64,000 nt of DNA from Paenibacillus plantiphilus (GCF_927798095.1 NZ_CAKMMF010000009.1:124001-188000); one strand, 5' to 3'; shown: positions 35,134-44,568, counted from the stretch's first letter. Made by a program: numbers and translations. Notes: generated by a model from the letters alone, not told the origin.

Positions 35134-36276
35134 TTATACAACAATATCCCGGTGCTTTTCTCGCTTCCACATGAAAATGATAAAGAGCACGCTAACCGCA
35201 ACCATGCCACTATATGATGTCGGAACAACCCATTGGGGCACCTCAATATTTATGATACGTGTTACCAAATAAGTTAATCCGTATGTGATCATTGCAATAA
35301 CAAACGGTACTTGAATACCAATTAAGGCAATATAATTCGGCATCATACTAGAGAAAGACATCGCAAGCAGTGCGTAAACTAATCCCAGCATGTAGATGGC
35401 CGCAACCGTCAGTGCCATGTACTGCAACAATGTCGGATCGTACCAAGAAAATGAGTCTATAAACATATGTATCGGTACGTTGAAGTACATCTCTGTGTTG
35501 TTTAAGGCATACATTCCAAAATAAACGATAAGCAAAGCGGTGATAACACCTAGCGTGCTAATTAGACCTGCGGCTAATTTCGTCTTATACAGCTCTCGGC
35601 CTTTCCTAGTTGTATACTGCAAATCAAGCAGCTGTCTTGAACGGTCTTTCATAAACACTGGCGATATAATCAGCACGACACTCACTAAGATAGCGATCGC
35701 CACATTGAAAATAAATTCTTTAAAATTTTCCATAACAACTTCCGGATAAACCTGATAATGACCGGCAGAGATCATTTCGTCAAAACGAGCCTCTTGGCGC
35801 GGATTTGCACCGTTTTTATAGGTCCCTACTCTCGCTTCTTTAGTTTCATGAAAATCCATTAATCGTCTTCTCTCTGGAAGTTCCCAGAATATATCCACTT
35901 GTTCTTCAAACATGATCTTGTCACGAAGAGCGGCCTGCTCCTTATTTTCCCAATCTATATTTAGAAAATCCTCATATGTCCCCACCCCTGCTTCTGCAAA
36001 TTCTTTATTGGACTGCAAATATTGATTCGCTTCCTGCACTTGTACTTCATACGTTTTTTTAAAGTCCCTCCTATCTTCTTCATCCATATCATTTCCGTAC
36101 TTGCTAATCATTTCGATACCAATGCGATACGAATCCAGGCTCGGCCTGCCATTGGGGAAATGGGAAATATGGAACTCAATACGCAGAAAGAATAGAACAG
36201 CATTTGCAATTACAAGCAGAAGCAGGATTCTCCAAGTAAAAATTTTCTTTATCTCATGAAATAAAATTCGCATCAA
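35134..36276 (-). CDS. ABC transporter permease (ABC-2-like), second subunit
   Basis: 380 residues. One N-terminal transmembrane helix, a ~150-residue outside loop rich in Glu/Lys (DEEDRRDFKKTYEVQVQEAN), then five C-terminal transmembrane helices. The layout is the same as that of the neighbouring permease, so the two are paralogous and likely form a heterodimer. Last gene of the sigma factor operon. Confidence 0.75.
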   Translation of the reverse strand: MMRILFHEIKKIFTWRILLLLVIANAVLFFLRIEFHISHFPNGRPSLDSYRIGIEMISKYGNDMDEEDRRDFKKTYEVQVQEANQYLQSNKEFAEAGVGTYEDFLNIDWENKEQAALRDKIMFEEQVDIFWELPERRRLMDFHETKEARVGTYKNGANPRQEARFDEMISAGHYQVYPEVVMENFKEFIFNVAIAILVSVVLIISPVFMKDRSRQLLDLQYTTRKGRELYKTKLAAGLISTLGVITALLIVYFGMYALNNTEMYFNVPIHMFIDSFSWYDPTLLQYMALTVAAIYMLGLVYALLAMSFSSMMPNYIALIGIQVPFVIAMITYGLTYLVTRIINIEVPQWVVPTSYSGMVAVSVLFIIFMWKREKHRDIVV

Positions 36277-36296
36277 TGCTCTCCTCTTGTTCTCCT

Positions 36297-37496
36297 TTAA
36301 TGAATATCTTGTTTTCTAAATCTCCTCAAAGATATATAACTAAGTGCAACGACAATAATCGTCCAGGCACATATCGTGATCCATTCATAATTTTTAAACA
36401 TCATCGCACCGCTGCTGTTCCCCATCAAAAACATATGCGGGTTCATCACAAGCTGAGATAAATTATATCCGGCAATGAAAATCAAATTCGTAGAAGCAGG
36501 TATAAAACCTGGCAACAGCAAAGCAACAGCGAAAAATACCGCAAAAATAAAGAAGGTAAAATAATTGTTTTTCACGAAAATAGAAATGCTGAAAATGATC
36601 GCTGTAAAGAGCATCATACTGGCGTAAACGAGCAAAATACTCCATATCAAGAAAGCCGAGAATGATATATTCCACCAAGACACATACGGCAATTTATATT
36701 CCCAATTCAACGCGCTGCTGATCGAGCTTCCCCATAAATGGGAATAATCGAAAACTGCGAAATAAGTGCCGAGTGTAAGGATGAGAATAAATACGCTAAC
36801 TGTCGTTGCAGTGAGTAATGAAGCAGCTAGCTTGTCTCTCATCAATCGACGGCCTCTTGTCGTCGTATAGGCAACAAGATGCGTCCTGTTCTCAAACTCA
36901 TAATTCGTAATCAACGCTGCCGCTAAAGCAATAATGATTAAACTTTCAAAAATCACATGTCCAAAGATGGTTCTAAATAAAAAGCTATGCATCTTGTATG
37001 GATCTCCTGCGAAAAACCACATTTTATGTTCGTCATTATCTTTCATTTCTTCAAACCGCAGCGATAATTTTATATATTCATTTTTCATTGTATCTGCTGC
37101 ACTACCGCTAAATCGATACATATTGATTTGTGATTCACCAATCTGTTCCCAATCGATTTGATCATAGCGGTTGTCAATGTCATTCGCCATTTCGTAGTAC
37201 TTTTCTTTGAGCTGCAATTCAGTGAAAAAATCCAATTCCGCTTCACTGTAATCCGTTCGCGTAATTTCGTTCAATTTGACAAGATCATGTTGTAAATCTT
37301 CTCTGAACTGATTCATGGAATCATCGGTAATCCCAACGCCATACTTTCCAGCCAACTGGTTCGCGACTTTCAATTCCTCTCTACGATCAGAGGTACTGAC
37401 TATCAAGAGTATATTATAGGACGCAAACAATAGAAGGAGTGCAATTAGAATCGGCGATGTGAATGCCTTTTTACATTCGTAATAAATAATATCCAC
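36297..37496 (-). CDS. ABC transporter permease (ABC-2-like), first subunit
   Basis: 399 residues. N-terminal helix (SPILIALLLLFASYNILLIV), large outer loop, then five or six helices. RTHLVAYTTTRGRRLMRDKLAAS parallels LDLQYTTRKGRELYKTKLAA in the next gene. Probably pairs with it and with the ATPase encoded just upstream (six-base gap). Substrate unknown; comparable operons export peptides or act in envelope stress. Confidence 0.75.
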   Translation of the reverse strand: MDIIYYECKKAFTSPILIALLLLFASYNILLIVSTSDRREELKVANQLAGKYGVGITDDSMNQFREDLQHDLVKLNEITRTDYSEAELDFFTELQLKEKYYEMANDIDNRYDQIDWEQIGESQINMYRFSGSAADTMKNEYIKLSLRFEEMKDNDEHKMWFFAGDPYKMHSFLFRTIFGHVIFESLIIIALAAALITNYEFENRTHLVAYTTTRGRRLMRDKLAASLLTATTVSVFILILTLGTYFAVFDYSHLWGSSISSALNWEYKLPYVSWWNISFSAFLIWSILLVYASMMLFTAIIFSISIFVKNNYFTFFIFAVFFAVALLLPGFIPASTNLIFIAGYNLSQLVMNPHMFLMGNSSGAMMFKNYEWITICAWTIIVVALSYISLRRFRKQDIH

Positions 37497-37502
37497 TAGG
37501 GT

Positions 37503-38378
37503 TCACACTTCCATTCGGATTTCATCGCGATATTCATAAAGAAATACATCCTCCAAGCTAGGAGTTACAGATAACCACCCTTCCGCCGCTGCCCCCTTAT
37601 GAATAAAACGGATATTCATTTCGCCCGATTCCTGTTTTTCCAAAAGGACGGTATATCGGTTTCGAAACGCATCTAAATGTCCGTAATCGATGGTCGTCTC
37701 ATAAACATGCCCTGCCAACGTATTGCAAATATTTTCGACCGAGTCTTTGTATAAAACTTCCTGATGTTTAATCATTATGACTTCGTTTGCGATGGATTCA
37801 ACGTCTGATACGATATGTGTGGAAACGATGACCAGTCTATCTCTGGCCAGTTCGGAAAGCAAGTTCCTGAATCTTGCACGCTCCTTGGGATCCAATCCTG
37901 CTGTAGGTTCATCCAGAATAAGTACTTTCGGGTTATTTAACAGAGCTTGGGCGATCCCGACACGTTGAATCATTCCCCCGGAAAACTTCTTCATTTTTTT
38001 ATTTCCCACTTCGCTTAATGCTACCTTTTCCAATAATTCCTTAATGATACGAATGGAATCTTTTCGGCCCATTCCTTTTAACGCAGCCAAGTACAGCAAA
38101 TATTGTTTGGGTGAATAGTTGTTGTAATAACCAAACTGCTGTGGCAAGTAGCCAAGCAATGCCCGGAATTCATCATCCATGTGGATGATGTTTTTACCGT
38201 CATAAACAATCTCCCCCTGACTGGGCGTTATTAAGGTCGCCAGCATCTTGATCAACGTTGTTTTGCCTGCCCCGTTGGGAGCGAGCAATCCATAGACCCC
38301 GTTATGAAGCTCCAAAGTAATATTGTTTAAAGCACAAAAGTTTCCATAATACTTGCTCACATTTTTCACGACGATCAA
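37503..38378 (-). CDS. ABC transporter ATP-binding protein
   Basis: 291 residues. Walker A LLAPNGAGKTTLIKML (the usual GPNGAGKT has Ala here), Q-loop YLPQQFGYY, signature FSGGMIQRVGIAQ, Walker B VLILDEPTAGLDP, H-loop VSTHIVSD. The C-terminal ~70 residues are an added domain common in ABC-2 exporters. Starts one base after the stop of the upstream membrane protein gene. Confidence 0.9.
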   Translation of the reverse strand: MIVVKNVSKYYGNFCALNNITLELHNGVYGLLAPNGAGKTTLIKMLATLITPSQGEIVYDGKNIIHMDDEFRALLGYLPQQFGYYNNYSPKQYLLYLAALKGMGRKDSIRIIKELLEKVALSEVGNKKMKKFSGGMIQRVGIAQALLNNPKVLILDEPTAGLDPKERARFRNLLSELARDRLVIVSTHIVSDVESIANEVIMIKHQEVLYKDSVENICNTLAGHVYETTIDYGHLDAFRNRYTVLLEKQESGEMNIRFIHKGAAAEGWLSVTPSLEDVFLYEYRDEIRMEV

Positions 38379-38379
38379 A

Positions 38380-39138
38380 TCAGTAATCTCCCTCCGCGTA
38401 TTGAAAATGAATAAATCGATTTAAAGATTTCAAGTAGCCATATAAGGTTCCGACGAATACTAGTGCGTACACGAATAGTGGCAAATTGACGAGAATATCG
38501 CGATATATAGGGTTGTCCATGTATATAAGAAGCAGATTGCCAAGCGTCCACCCGATGATGGTTGCAGCTGCCGCAACGGTCGAGCGTCGTTTCATCACGG
38601 CGAATAAAATGAGGATGGAAAAGGCAAACAGACCTGTACTGGAAATCATAAACGCTCTCGCAAAGTGAACGTCTTCATAGATCATGGACATAAACACTAA
38701 TGTCATCGTATTGAACATAATGGCTATGACACTGAATATAAGCATGCGAAAGGCAATGATTTGATACACATTATATTTGCAGGTCATCTCCACTTCGAAA
38801 GTGCCGCTTATGATTTTGTTAGAATACGTGTATAGCGAAAGAGTGAGAAACAAAACTGGCGAAATCAGAAAAATAAAGCCGTACATATCATGCACATTTG
38901 CTTGCGATGGTTCCGGTTTGACAAGGAATAAACCTGACAAGATGATCGCCGTGATCCATGCGAAAATAAGCTCCGACCGGTCTGAGAATAAATGTTTGAT
39001 CCCGATTTGTTGATGCATGGATTTCAAATAAGAGATGAAGGAAACCTTCTGTTTCGAAGCAGCAACAACAATTTGCTGTGTTTGTATATGTATCGTCTGT
39101 TTATCCGGCATGGGAATACGGAATATTTCTTTATTCAT
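38380..39138 (-). CDS. Membrane protein of sigma-factor/ABC operon
   Basis: 252 residues. A ~55-residue cytoplasmic N-terminus (MNKEIFRIPMPDKQTIHIQT...) precedes six transmembrane helices. Its start overlaps the stop of the sigma factor gene by eight bases, the position anti-sigma factors usually hold. It has no zinc-binding anti-sigma motif. It may be an anti-sigma-like regulator or an extra transporter subunit. Confidence 0.6.
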   Translation of the reverse strand: MNKEIFRIPMPDKQTIHIQTQQIVVAASKQKVSFISYLKSMHQQIGIKHLFSDRSELIFAWITAIILSGLFLVKPEPSQANVHDMYGFIFLISPVLFLTLSLYTYSNKIISGTFEVEMTCKYNVYQIIAFRMLIFSVIAIMFNTMTLVFMSMIYEDVHFARAFMISSTGLFAFSILILFAVMKRRSTVAAAATIIGWTLGNLLLIYMDNPIYRDILVNLPLFVYALVFVGTLYGYLKSLNRFIHFQYAEGDY

Positions 39139-39685
39139 AGGAATCCTCCCTTACTTCTTCTCGTATCCGTTTCAAAGCTGCATAATATTTCGTCTTTACC
39201 GTCGACTCCGGAATCGTTTCGATCATTGCAATTTCTTGAAATGTATACTCTCCGAACAGTTTCAGTCGCATGATATGCTGGGAGACTGCATCTAGTTGAT
39301 TCACAAGCGAAGTCACTTTCTCGAACTCCTCTTTGTACTCAAGCGACACAGTCAAATCGTGATGATCTTCAAACTCGTACTCTTCGATGGATTCAACCCT
39401 TCGCGCATCCTTGTAACTCCTCGATCTGTAATAATCAACGAGCCGATTGGTCGCCAACTTATAAAGCCAGGTTCGGAAGGATGCCTTTCCTTCGTCATAA
39501 TTCGCGATTGACTTTAGAACAGTGATGAAAATTTCCTGCGTTAAATCAAGCGACAGCTGTTCGTCAAGCGTTTGTTTGAATACAAAGACATACATTTCAT
39601 TGTAATATTTTGAAACGAGCTCGTTTGCTGCACTTTTATTTGCGTTTTTCTTTATTTTCCTGATCCACTGCTTTTCTTTATCCAT
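39131..39685 (-). CDS. ECF-type RNA polymerase sigma factor
   Basis: 184 residues. Region 2: NELVSKYYNEMYVFVFKQTL, DLTQEIFITVLKSI and FRTWLYKLATNRLVDYYR. Region 4: RLKLFGEYTFQEIAMIETIP and ESTVKTKYYAALKRIRE. First gene of a five-gene operon with a membrane protein and an ABC exporter, with tight or overlapping junctions. Likely controls that operon in response to an envelope signal. Confidence 0.85.
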   Translation of the reverse strand: MDKEKQWIRKIKKNANKSAANELVSKYYNEMYVFVFKQTLDEQLSLDLTQEIFITVLKSIANYDEGKASFRTWLYKLATNRLVDYYRSRSYKDARRVESIEEYEFEDHHDLTVSLEYKEEFEKVTSLVNQLDAVSQHIMRLKLFGEYTFQEIAMIETIPESTVKTKYYAALKRIREEVREDSYE

Positions 39686-40065
39686 GTCTCACCCTTGCTC
39701 AACCTGTGATTATTGCTGCTCTATAAGTATATCCGTAATAAGTTTGAAAATAGTTTTTGGAGTTGGGAAAATCAATCATGGTGCTCTGACCATGGGTTAG
39801 TTGTGTACGGCACGAAACCAGTCAAGGTACAACGATGAACATTTACTTGCTATCTTCCACTACCGGAACAAGGAATAGAGGTGTTTGCTGTCACCTGTTG
39901 ATACTGAACGCGGTTAAACAGCGCCCCCATACTGTTAGCCGAATTCCCTGCTGGGCTTCCAGCTGTGCCCGCACAGCTCCCTGAATCGCCTTGCTCAAGA
40001 CCTCCGCCAGCTGATACAACGTGAGCTCCAAACAGCCCCACCCTCGATTTCATCATAAGCAAAAA
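39686..40065. other. Promoter region and decayed toxin-related sequence
   Basis: Holds the sigma operon promoter area at the left. From about 39850 there is minus-strand open sequence that shares a 71-bp piece with 43.05 kb. Frames such as LYQLAEVLSKAIQGAVRAQL are open for a short distance but no complete gene is present. Confidence 0.4.
39876..39946 (-). repeat. 71-bp duplicated segment, copy A
   Basis: Differs from copy B (43042-43112) at only five positions. On the minus strand one frame reads SANSMGALFNRVQYQQVTAN; the coding frame is not certain. Likely a shared linker or recombination anchor of the decayed toxin locus. Confidence 0.7.
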
Positions 40066-40101
40066 ATGCCACAATGCGCAAAAACACTCGCATTATGGCA
40101 T
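40066..40101. terminator. Hairpin terminator of immunity-gene cluster
   Basis: AATGCCACAATGCG-10 nt-CGCATTATGGCATT (one mismatch in the stem), downstream of the pentapeptide gene on the minus strand; the left flank is A-rich. Confidence 0.55.
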
Positions 40102-40171
40102 TCAACATGTATGGTCCGATCTATACCCTAATGATGTAAGAGTTTGCTTATCTATGTATATTCCTTAATTT

Positions 40172-40774
40172 CTACTCATTATTCAAACTGTTATCTTGTA
40201 ACCACCTTGCAGCTTCTTTACCTACTAGAATTTCGGGACTTTCTGGAGTCCCAATATTAATGCTTTGAAAGTTCGCTTCATCAATTCCTTTAATATTTTT
40301 TAGTATTACTCCATTAAACGATACATTCTCAAACCTGGATTCACTTATATCTACATTATTTAATCTTGCATTGCTAAAGTCAGTTAATGTGAAACTAATA
40401 GCAGACAAATTACAATCTATCAAGTCGGCACTTTTAAACATCGTTTCCCAACAGTCACTTCTAGCAAACCTAACGCTATTTAAAGTTGCTTTAGAAAAAT
40501 TAGTATATGATAAATCTGATTTATAGAAGTCACAGGTATCTACATTAGCATTTTCAAAAGTTGATGAACATAAAACCGATGCATGTAAATCCATATTCTT
40601 AATATTAAGATTATCAAAAACACAATTTATTATATTTGCTTGTTCTAAAAATCTATCAGACAGATCAAAATTTCTAAAATCCACTTCTTGCACCCTTAAT
40701 TTTTCACCTTCTTTACCACTTGTCTCAACCCATTTTTTATGCAATTCTAACTTGATAATAATATTTTGTATCAT
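40172..40774 (-). CDS. Pentapeptide-repeat protein, probable immunity protein
   Basis: 200 residues with RBS AGGGAGG. Residues ~30-170 are pentapeptide repeats of the A(D/N)LXX kind (SYTNFSKATLNSVRFARSD, LTDFSNARLNNVDISESRF), forming a right-handed quadrilateral beta-helix. Such proteins are common immunity partners in polymorphic toxin loci. It follows an immunity-like gene and a dead toxin end, which supports that role. Confidence 0.7.
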   Translation of the reverse strand: MIQNIIIKLELHKKWVETSGKEGEKLRVQEVDFRNFDLSDRFLEQANIINCVFDNLNIKNMDLHASVLCSSTFENANVDTCDFYKSDLSYTNFSKATLNSVRFARSDCWETMFKSADLIDCNLSAISFTLTDFSNARLNNVDISESRFENVSFNGVILKNIKGIDEANFQSINIGTPESPEILVGKEAARWLQDNSLNNE

Positions 40775-40869
40775 CTTTCGATTTCCCTCCTTATGGGTAC
40801 CATACTATTCTATTTGACACTCCTGCTTCATCAATTGCTGATAGCCATGAAATCAATTGATTACTCTAT

Positions 40870-41205
40870 TCACCCAATAAAAACCACAGCATCTCCTCGT
40901 TGAAAAGCAGTAGGAAGCGTAGTTTCAAAAAGATCAATTCTTGATAGTATTTTTTCCTGCACATCACCCTGTAAGTTTATTCGTACCCAGTCTTTAAGTA
41001 AACTAAGTTCATGTATCAAAAAAACAGCATCTTCTTTTGTGACATCTATTCCATACCTAATACCCGCAATCCACTCTGTATTTATTGACTCAATTGCAGG
41101 TATCCAGAATCTTTCAAAGAAATTTTGTGTAGCAACTGGAATACTAAAATGTTGTTCAAATTCGTTTTGTGGTTCGAGAATTATTGCTGAAACAGCCACA
41201 GTCAA
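40870..41205 (-). CDS. Immunity-like protein of a polymorphic toxin cassette
   Basis: 111 residues, starting at a TTG (41205) that overlaps the stop of the dead toxin (agTTGA) with GGAGGA as RBS. Contains FFERFWIPAIESINTEWIAG and LSLLKDWVRINLQGDVQEKI, acidic and alpha-helical. Direct 3' position after a toxin C-terminus is the standard place for an immunity gene. Family not identified. Confidence 0.6.
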   Translation of the reverse strand: MTVAVSAIILEPQNEFEQHFSIPVATQNFFERFWIPAIESINTEWIAGIRYGIDVTKEDAVFLIHELSLLKDWVRINLQGDVQEKILSRIDLFETTLPTAFQRGDAVVFIG

Positions 41206-41617
41206 CTTCCTCCTTTTCCAAACTCAGCAGTAAAAGTGTAATCCGGGAATTCTTCTTTAAGTTTTTTAATAACTTTCTGTACAGCTTCTCTTCACTCTGG
41301 TGTATCTGCATACAATTTCATCAAGTGTAGGTATCTCGACACTCCCGTTTTTTGTCGGTCTAGTATGATCGACCTTTTGAAGGTTTAGTATTCTTTCCTT
41401 TGTATTTTCATAAATTTGTTTGTTGGCCCATTTCTCGGCCGTTTGGTATGGTTTACCTTTTTTGGGGTTAATAACCTAAAATCCTTCAGCGCTTTCAGCA
41501 ATTTCAACCTCTTTAGAGTATGGAACTCTTGGAGGAACTTCACCCGTCCCCTAAGTTGTAATCTTAAATTCTTTAAAAGGAAAGGTGGCAACTGTTTTAC
41601 CAATTACCACCATTATA
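41202..41617 (-). pseudogene. Polymorphic-toxin C-terminal fragment, degraded
   Basis: Following the conserved frame: TVATFPFKEFKITT-stop, then GTGEVPPRVPYSKEVEIAES, a second stop, then KKGKPYQTAEKWANKQIYEN and VDHTRPTKNGSVEIPTLDEI. A frame change follows, then YADTPE-stop and REAVQKVIKKLKEEFPDYTF to the final stop. Three in-frame stops plus a frameshift make it dead. An immunity-like gene overlaps its end. Confidence 0.6.
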
Positions 41618-41707
41618 TCAGCTTGCTAAACGTTCTGTTAGAGTTGCCGCCCGATATTCTGTCTTGTGCTTCATCATGCTATAGATGATGTTCACGAGTC
41701 TTCTCAT
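41618..41707 (-). pseudogene. IS110-like transposase C-terminal fragment
   Basis: 29 codons reading MRRLVNIIYSMMKHKTEYRA. RxLxNIIYxMMKxKxxY is the usual ending of IS110-family transposases. It abuts the dead toxin segment. Confidence 0.5.
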
Positions 41708-41836
41708 GACGCATTACTTGGGTTAACTATGCTATTGATTGAATGATGAGTTCATTCGGCACTGGGTGGGGTATTTTTGAATAACCGCCTCTTGCATGTT
41801 TGTATTGTTTAGTTTAATGCGGCGAAAATAAAGAAA

Positions 41837-41873
41837 CCACAACACTGCGGTGAAGCTCGCATTGTGGTAGGTT
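41837..41873 (-). terminator. Hairpin downstream of second immunity gene
   Basis: ACCACAACACTGCG...CGCATTGTGGT imperfect stem between the 150-residue immunity-like gene and the toxin fragment. It resembles the hairpin at 40066-40101. Confidence 0.45.
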
Positions 41874-41911
41874 CATTCTGCACTAGATAACTACCAAGAT
41901 TTATTTCATGA

Positions 41912-42364
41912 CTAGGTATCAAATGAGTTCCAGCGATCTTTATCTACAAGAGCTTGAATGTTACAAAAACCGTAAACTTCTATCATACGCTTTTTTATGA
42001 GAAAGCCATCACCATTCTCAATCTCTTCCTGAGTATACTCCTCTCCTTTTAATGACCAAGTAATTATAGTCTCTACATGAATTTCCATATCGGTTATTAG
42101 GATACTTCGAATCTCATTCCAAATAGTTTCTTCTTCCCTATTTTTTTTAAGTGCTTCTTCATATGAAGCCACAATAATAACCATAAGAGCGTACTTTTCA
42201 TCTACACTCCAATTATTCGATCTATAACCATGAATAAATTCTTGAAGTCTAGAAGGATCCGCAACTATAATTTCCCAATCAATGTAATGTGCATCTGATA
42301 AATCAAATTTTTCGATAAGATTAATTCTTGCCTCTGGTGTAACTCCTATCGGATATTTGTTCAT
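41912..42364 (-). CDS. Immunity-like protein
   Basis: 150 residues. Start at ATG 42364 after GAAAGGTGATAAT. Acidic and helical: EKFDLSDAHYIDWEIIVADP, SVDEKYALMVIIVASYEEAL and EVYGFCNIQALVDKDRW. Lies just 3' of a toxin-like C-terminal fragment on the same strand. An immunity role is inferred from position and composition; no family recognised. Confidence 0.55.
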   Translation of the reverse strand: MNKYPIGVTPEARINLIEKFDLSDAHYIDWEIIVADPSRLQEFIHGYRSNNWSVDEKYALMVIIVASYEEALKKNREEETIWNEIRSILITDMEIHVETIITWSLKGEEYTQEEIENGDGFLIKKRMIEVYGFCNIQALVDKDRWNSFDT

Positions 42365-42457
42365 ATTATCACCTTTCTGGCTTTGTAGGATGGCTACTAT
42401 TGTATGAATATGCACTTGTTAAACTGTTGTCCTCTCTAACAACAATAATTGCTCTAT

Positions 42458-42987
42458 CTACTGAACCTTTTCTCCTGTTTTCAGGAATGATGTCCCTCCA
42501 ACATTACTCGGTAATTCTATGTCATAAACTCCCGGTCCTTGTTTCGCAACTTCTGATATTTGTTGAATAAACAGTCCACTTTTAACACCGGGTTCATATG
42601 TTTCTTTTATGACGCCCCCGTCTTTATATTTATCAATAAACATTATTCTTATATGTAAATATTGTACACCTAGTTCATACCACTCTTCATCACTCATCAC
42701 TACTGCTACTGATTTTATTGTGCCATCAAGTTCGACCCCTAAATCCCGCAGCCATTGCCTGCTTTCTCGGCTTGGATATGCACCTCTTCCATGAGCGCCT
42801 CATTTCCAATTTCCTTATATGCGCCATACGTGGTCTGCGCTCTCGCGATCGCTTCCCGGGCATTGAGTATCACCTCCAGCTTGGCCTCCGCAATAATTCG
42901 ATCCGGATAGGGGAGATTGGGTTGAAGTAACTTCGCTCTCAGCTTCTGCACGACAGGGTCCGTGTTTATCCGATCATGCGGGATCAT
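42458..42987 (-). pseudogene. Toxin-like C-terminal fragment, frameshifted
   Basis: The upstream frame reads PHDRINTDPVVQKLRAKLLQ and AREAIARAQTTYGAYKEIGN. A shift near 42750-42770 moves to the frame QWLRDLGVELDGTIKSVAVV, EEWYELGVQYLHIRIMF, then DIELPSNVGGTSFLKTGEK and stop. An immunity-like gene follows 90 bases later. Probably the tail of a toxin whose N-terminal part is missing. Confidence 0.5.
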
Positions 42988-43041
42988 CGCGATGATCTTC
43001 GTGACCAGATTGTGAACCAGCTTGCCAAAGGACGGGGAAAT

Positions 43042-43112
43042 TAGAGGTGTTTGCTGTCACCAGTCGATACTGAACGCGGTTGAACAGCGCCCCCATACTG
43101 TAAGCCGAATTC
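43042..43112 (-). repeat. 71-bp duplicated segment, copy B
   Basis: Partner of 39876-39946, same orientation, five differences. On the minus strand it precedes the toxin-like fragment. The two copies bracket the whole 3.1-kb toxin/immunity segment. Confidence 0.7.
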
Positions 43113-43140
43113 AACCACTTTACGACATTATGCATTAGCT

Positions 43141-44568
43141 TCAATCGCTTAAAAAAGCCACAACCTCTTCCGCTGCTCCCCTCCCTTGCTGAATGCAATC
43201 GGGCAAGCCCACACCTTCATATCCAGCTCCACATAGGAACACACCGGGGCTCGTGTATTTCAATTGCTCTCTGGCTTCCCGTATCCGTACCAGATGGCTG
43301 ATACCGTACTGCGGCATCGACCTTACACAACGAGTAACTTCGTAGAAATGCGGATCGGACGTAATCCCCATCATGTCCCTAAGATCCTTGCGAACACCGG
43401 CAATCAGCTCACTATCGCTTAGCTGCAGCCAATACTGTGCACCCGAACGCCCTACATAAGTTCGCAGCAGGATGCCATCGGATGGCGCGGCATGAAGCCA
43501 CTTGGAGGATGACCATGTGCAAGCAGTAATCATCCTCCCTTCTTGACGCGGGACAACGAATCCAGAGCCATTCAAAGGAAAATGAACGTCCTCTCGCTTG
43601 TAAGCCAGCGCAATATTGGCAACAGAGATATAAGGCACTTGCTCCAGCCACGATGATGCGGGAAGTCCCGGCAGCAGCTTGGCAGCCTCGTAGCTAGGCA
43701 GCGCCATAATGACTCCGTCCGCTTGCAGAGGCAGTCCTTTGTCCAAAACAAGCTCATACCCGCCCTCATCGTATTTCTTCATTTCCACAACACCCTGCCC
43801 AGCAAGGATTCGAATCGAACTCATCGCATCCTTCAGTCGATTCACTAATGTGATGAGGCCGCCCTTATAAGTAAGGAACATGCTTTGCCGCGCGATTTCA
43901 GGCAGCCCGCTCAATTGCTGCGGCAGCTTTCTGCCGGCCAGCATGCCTACTATTAAACTGCGATGTGTCTCTTCCATCTGCTTGAATTGAGGAAATGTCG
44001 CTTGCAGACTCAAATTTTGCGTTTCACCAGCATAGATCCCTGCGAGCAGCGGCTCGGTTATATTTTCCAGCACCTCTCGTCCCAGCCTCCGCTTAATGAA
44101 GCTTCCTAATGCTTCATCATCCATTCCTTTCCTTGCGGGCAGCAGCAGATCCATCGCCGCGCGAAGCTTGCCGAGGGGCGAGATCAGCCCTGTCTTCATG
44201 AAAGGGGTCAACTTCGTCGGAATGCCAAGGACAAGACCCAGCGGCATCGGATGGAGCTTGCCCTTATGCAGTATAAAATTTGATCTTGCCTGTGGATTCG
44301 TTGCTGTCAGCTCTTCCTCCAGACCGAGCTCTTTAGTCAGGTTAATTATCGGCAGCTTTCTCGCGAGAAAGGAATCAGGTCCTTTCTCGATTGTATAGCC
44401 ATCATGATGCAGGGTGTTGATACGTCCTCCCAACTGCCCTTCCTTCTCGACCAGCGTAATTTCAACGGGTATTCGGCGCTCTTCGAACTGTTTCATGGTG
44501 TAATACGCAGCGCTGAGGCCGGTAATGCCGCCTCCGATGATAACGATTTTCTTGATGGATTTGTCCAT
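43141..44568 (-). CDS. hemY: Coproporphyrinogen/protoporphyrinogen oxidase
   Basis: 475 residues. FAD-binding loop KKIVIIGGGITGLSAAYY at the start, then VEKEGQLGGRINTLHHDGY and EKGPDSFLARK. The C-terminal FAD motif is VFLCGAGYEGVGLPDCIQQG. In Firmicutes HemY oxidises coproporphyrinogen III to coproporphyrin III for heme synthesis. As last gene of the NO-reductase operon it likely supplies heme for the respiratory enzymes. The start is uncertain between 44568 and 44583. Confidence 0.9.
   Translation of the reverse strand: MDKSIKKIVIIGGGITGLSAAYYTMKQFEERRIPVEITLVEKEGQLGGRINTLHHDGYTIEKGPDSFLARKLPIINLTKELGLEEELTATNPQARSNFILHKGKLHPMPLGLVLGIPTKLTPFMKTGLISPLGKLRAAMDLLLPARKGMDDEALGSFIKRRLGREVLENITEPLLAGIYAGETQNLSLQATFPQFKQMEETHRSLIVGMLAGRKLPQQLSGLPEIARQSMFLTYKGGLITLVNRLKDAMSSIRILAGQGVVEMKKYDEGGYELVLDKGLPLQADGVIMALPSYEAAKLLPGLPASSWLEQVPYISVANIALAYKREDVHFPLNGSGFVVPRQEGRMITACTWSSSKWLHAAPSDGILLRTYVGRSGAQYWLQLSDSELIAGVRKDLRDMMGITSDPHFYEVTRCVRSMPQYGISHLVRIREAREQLKYTSPGVFLCGAGYEGVGLPDCIQQGRGAAEEVVAFLSD

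Noticed and set aside
39850-40074. Minus-strand 74-codon frame containing MGALFNRVQY
   Set aside because: No RBS and no complete domain. Treated as part of the duplicated decayed segment rather than as a gene.
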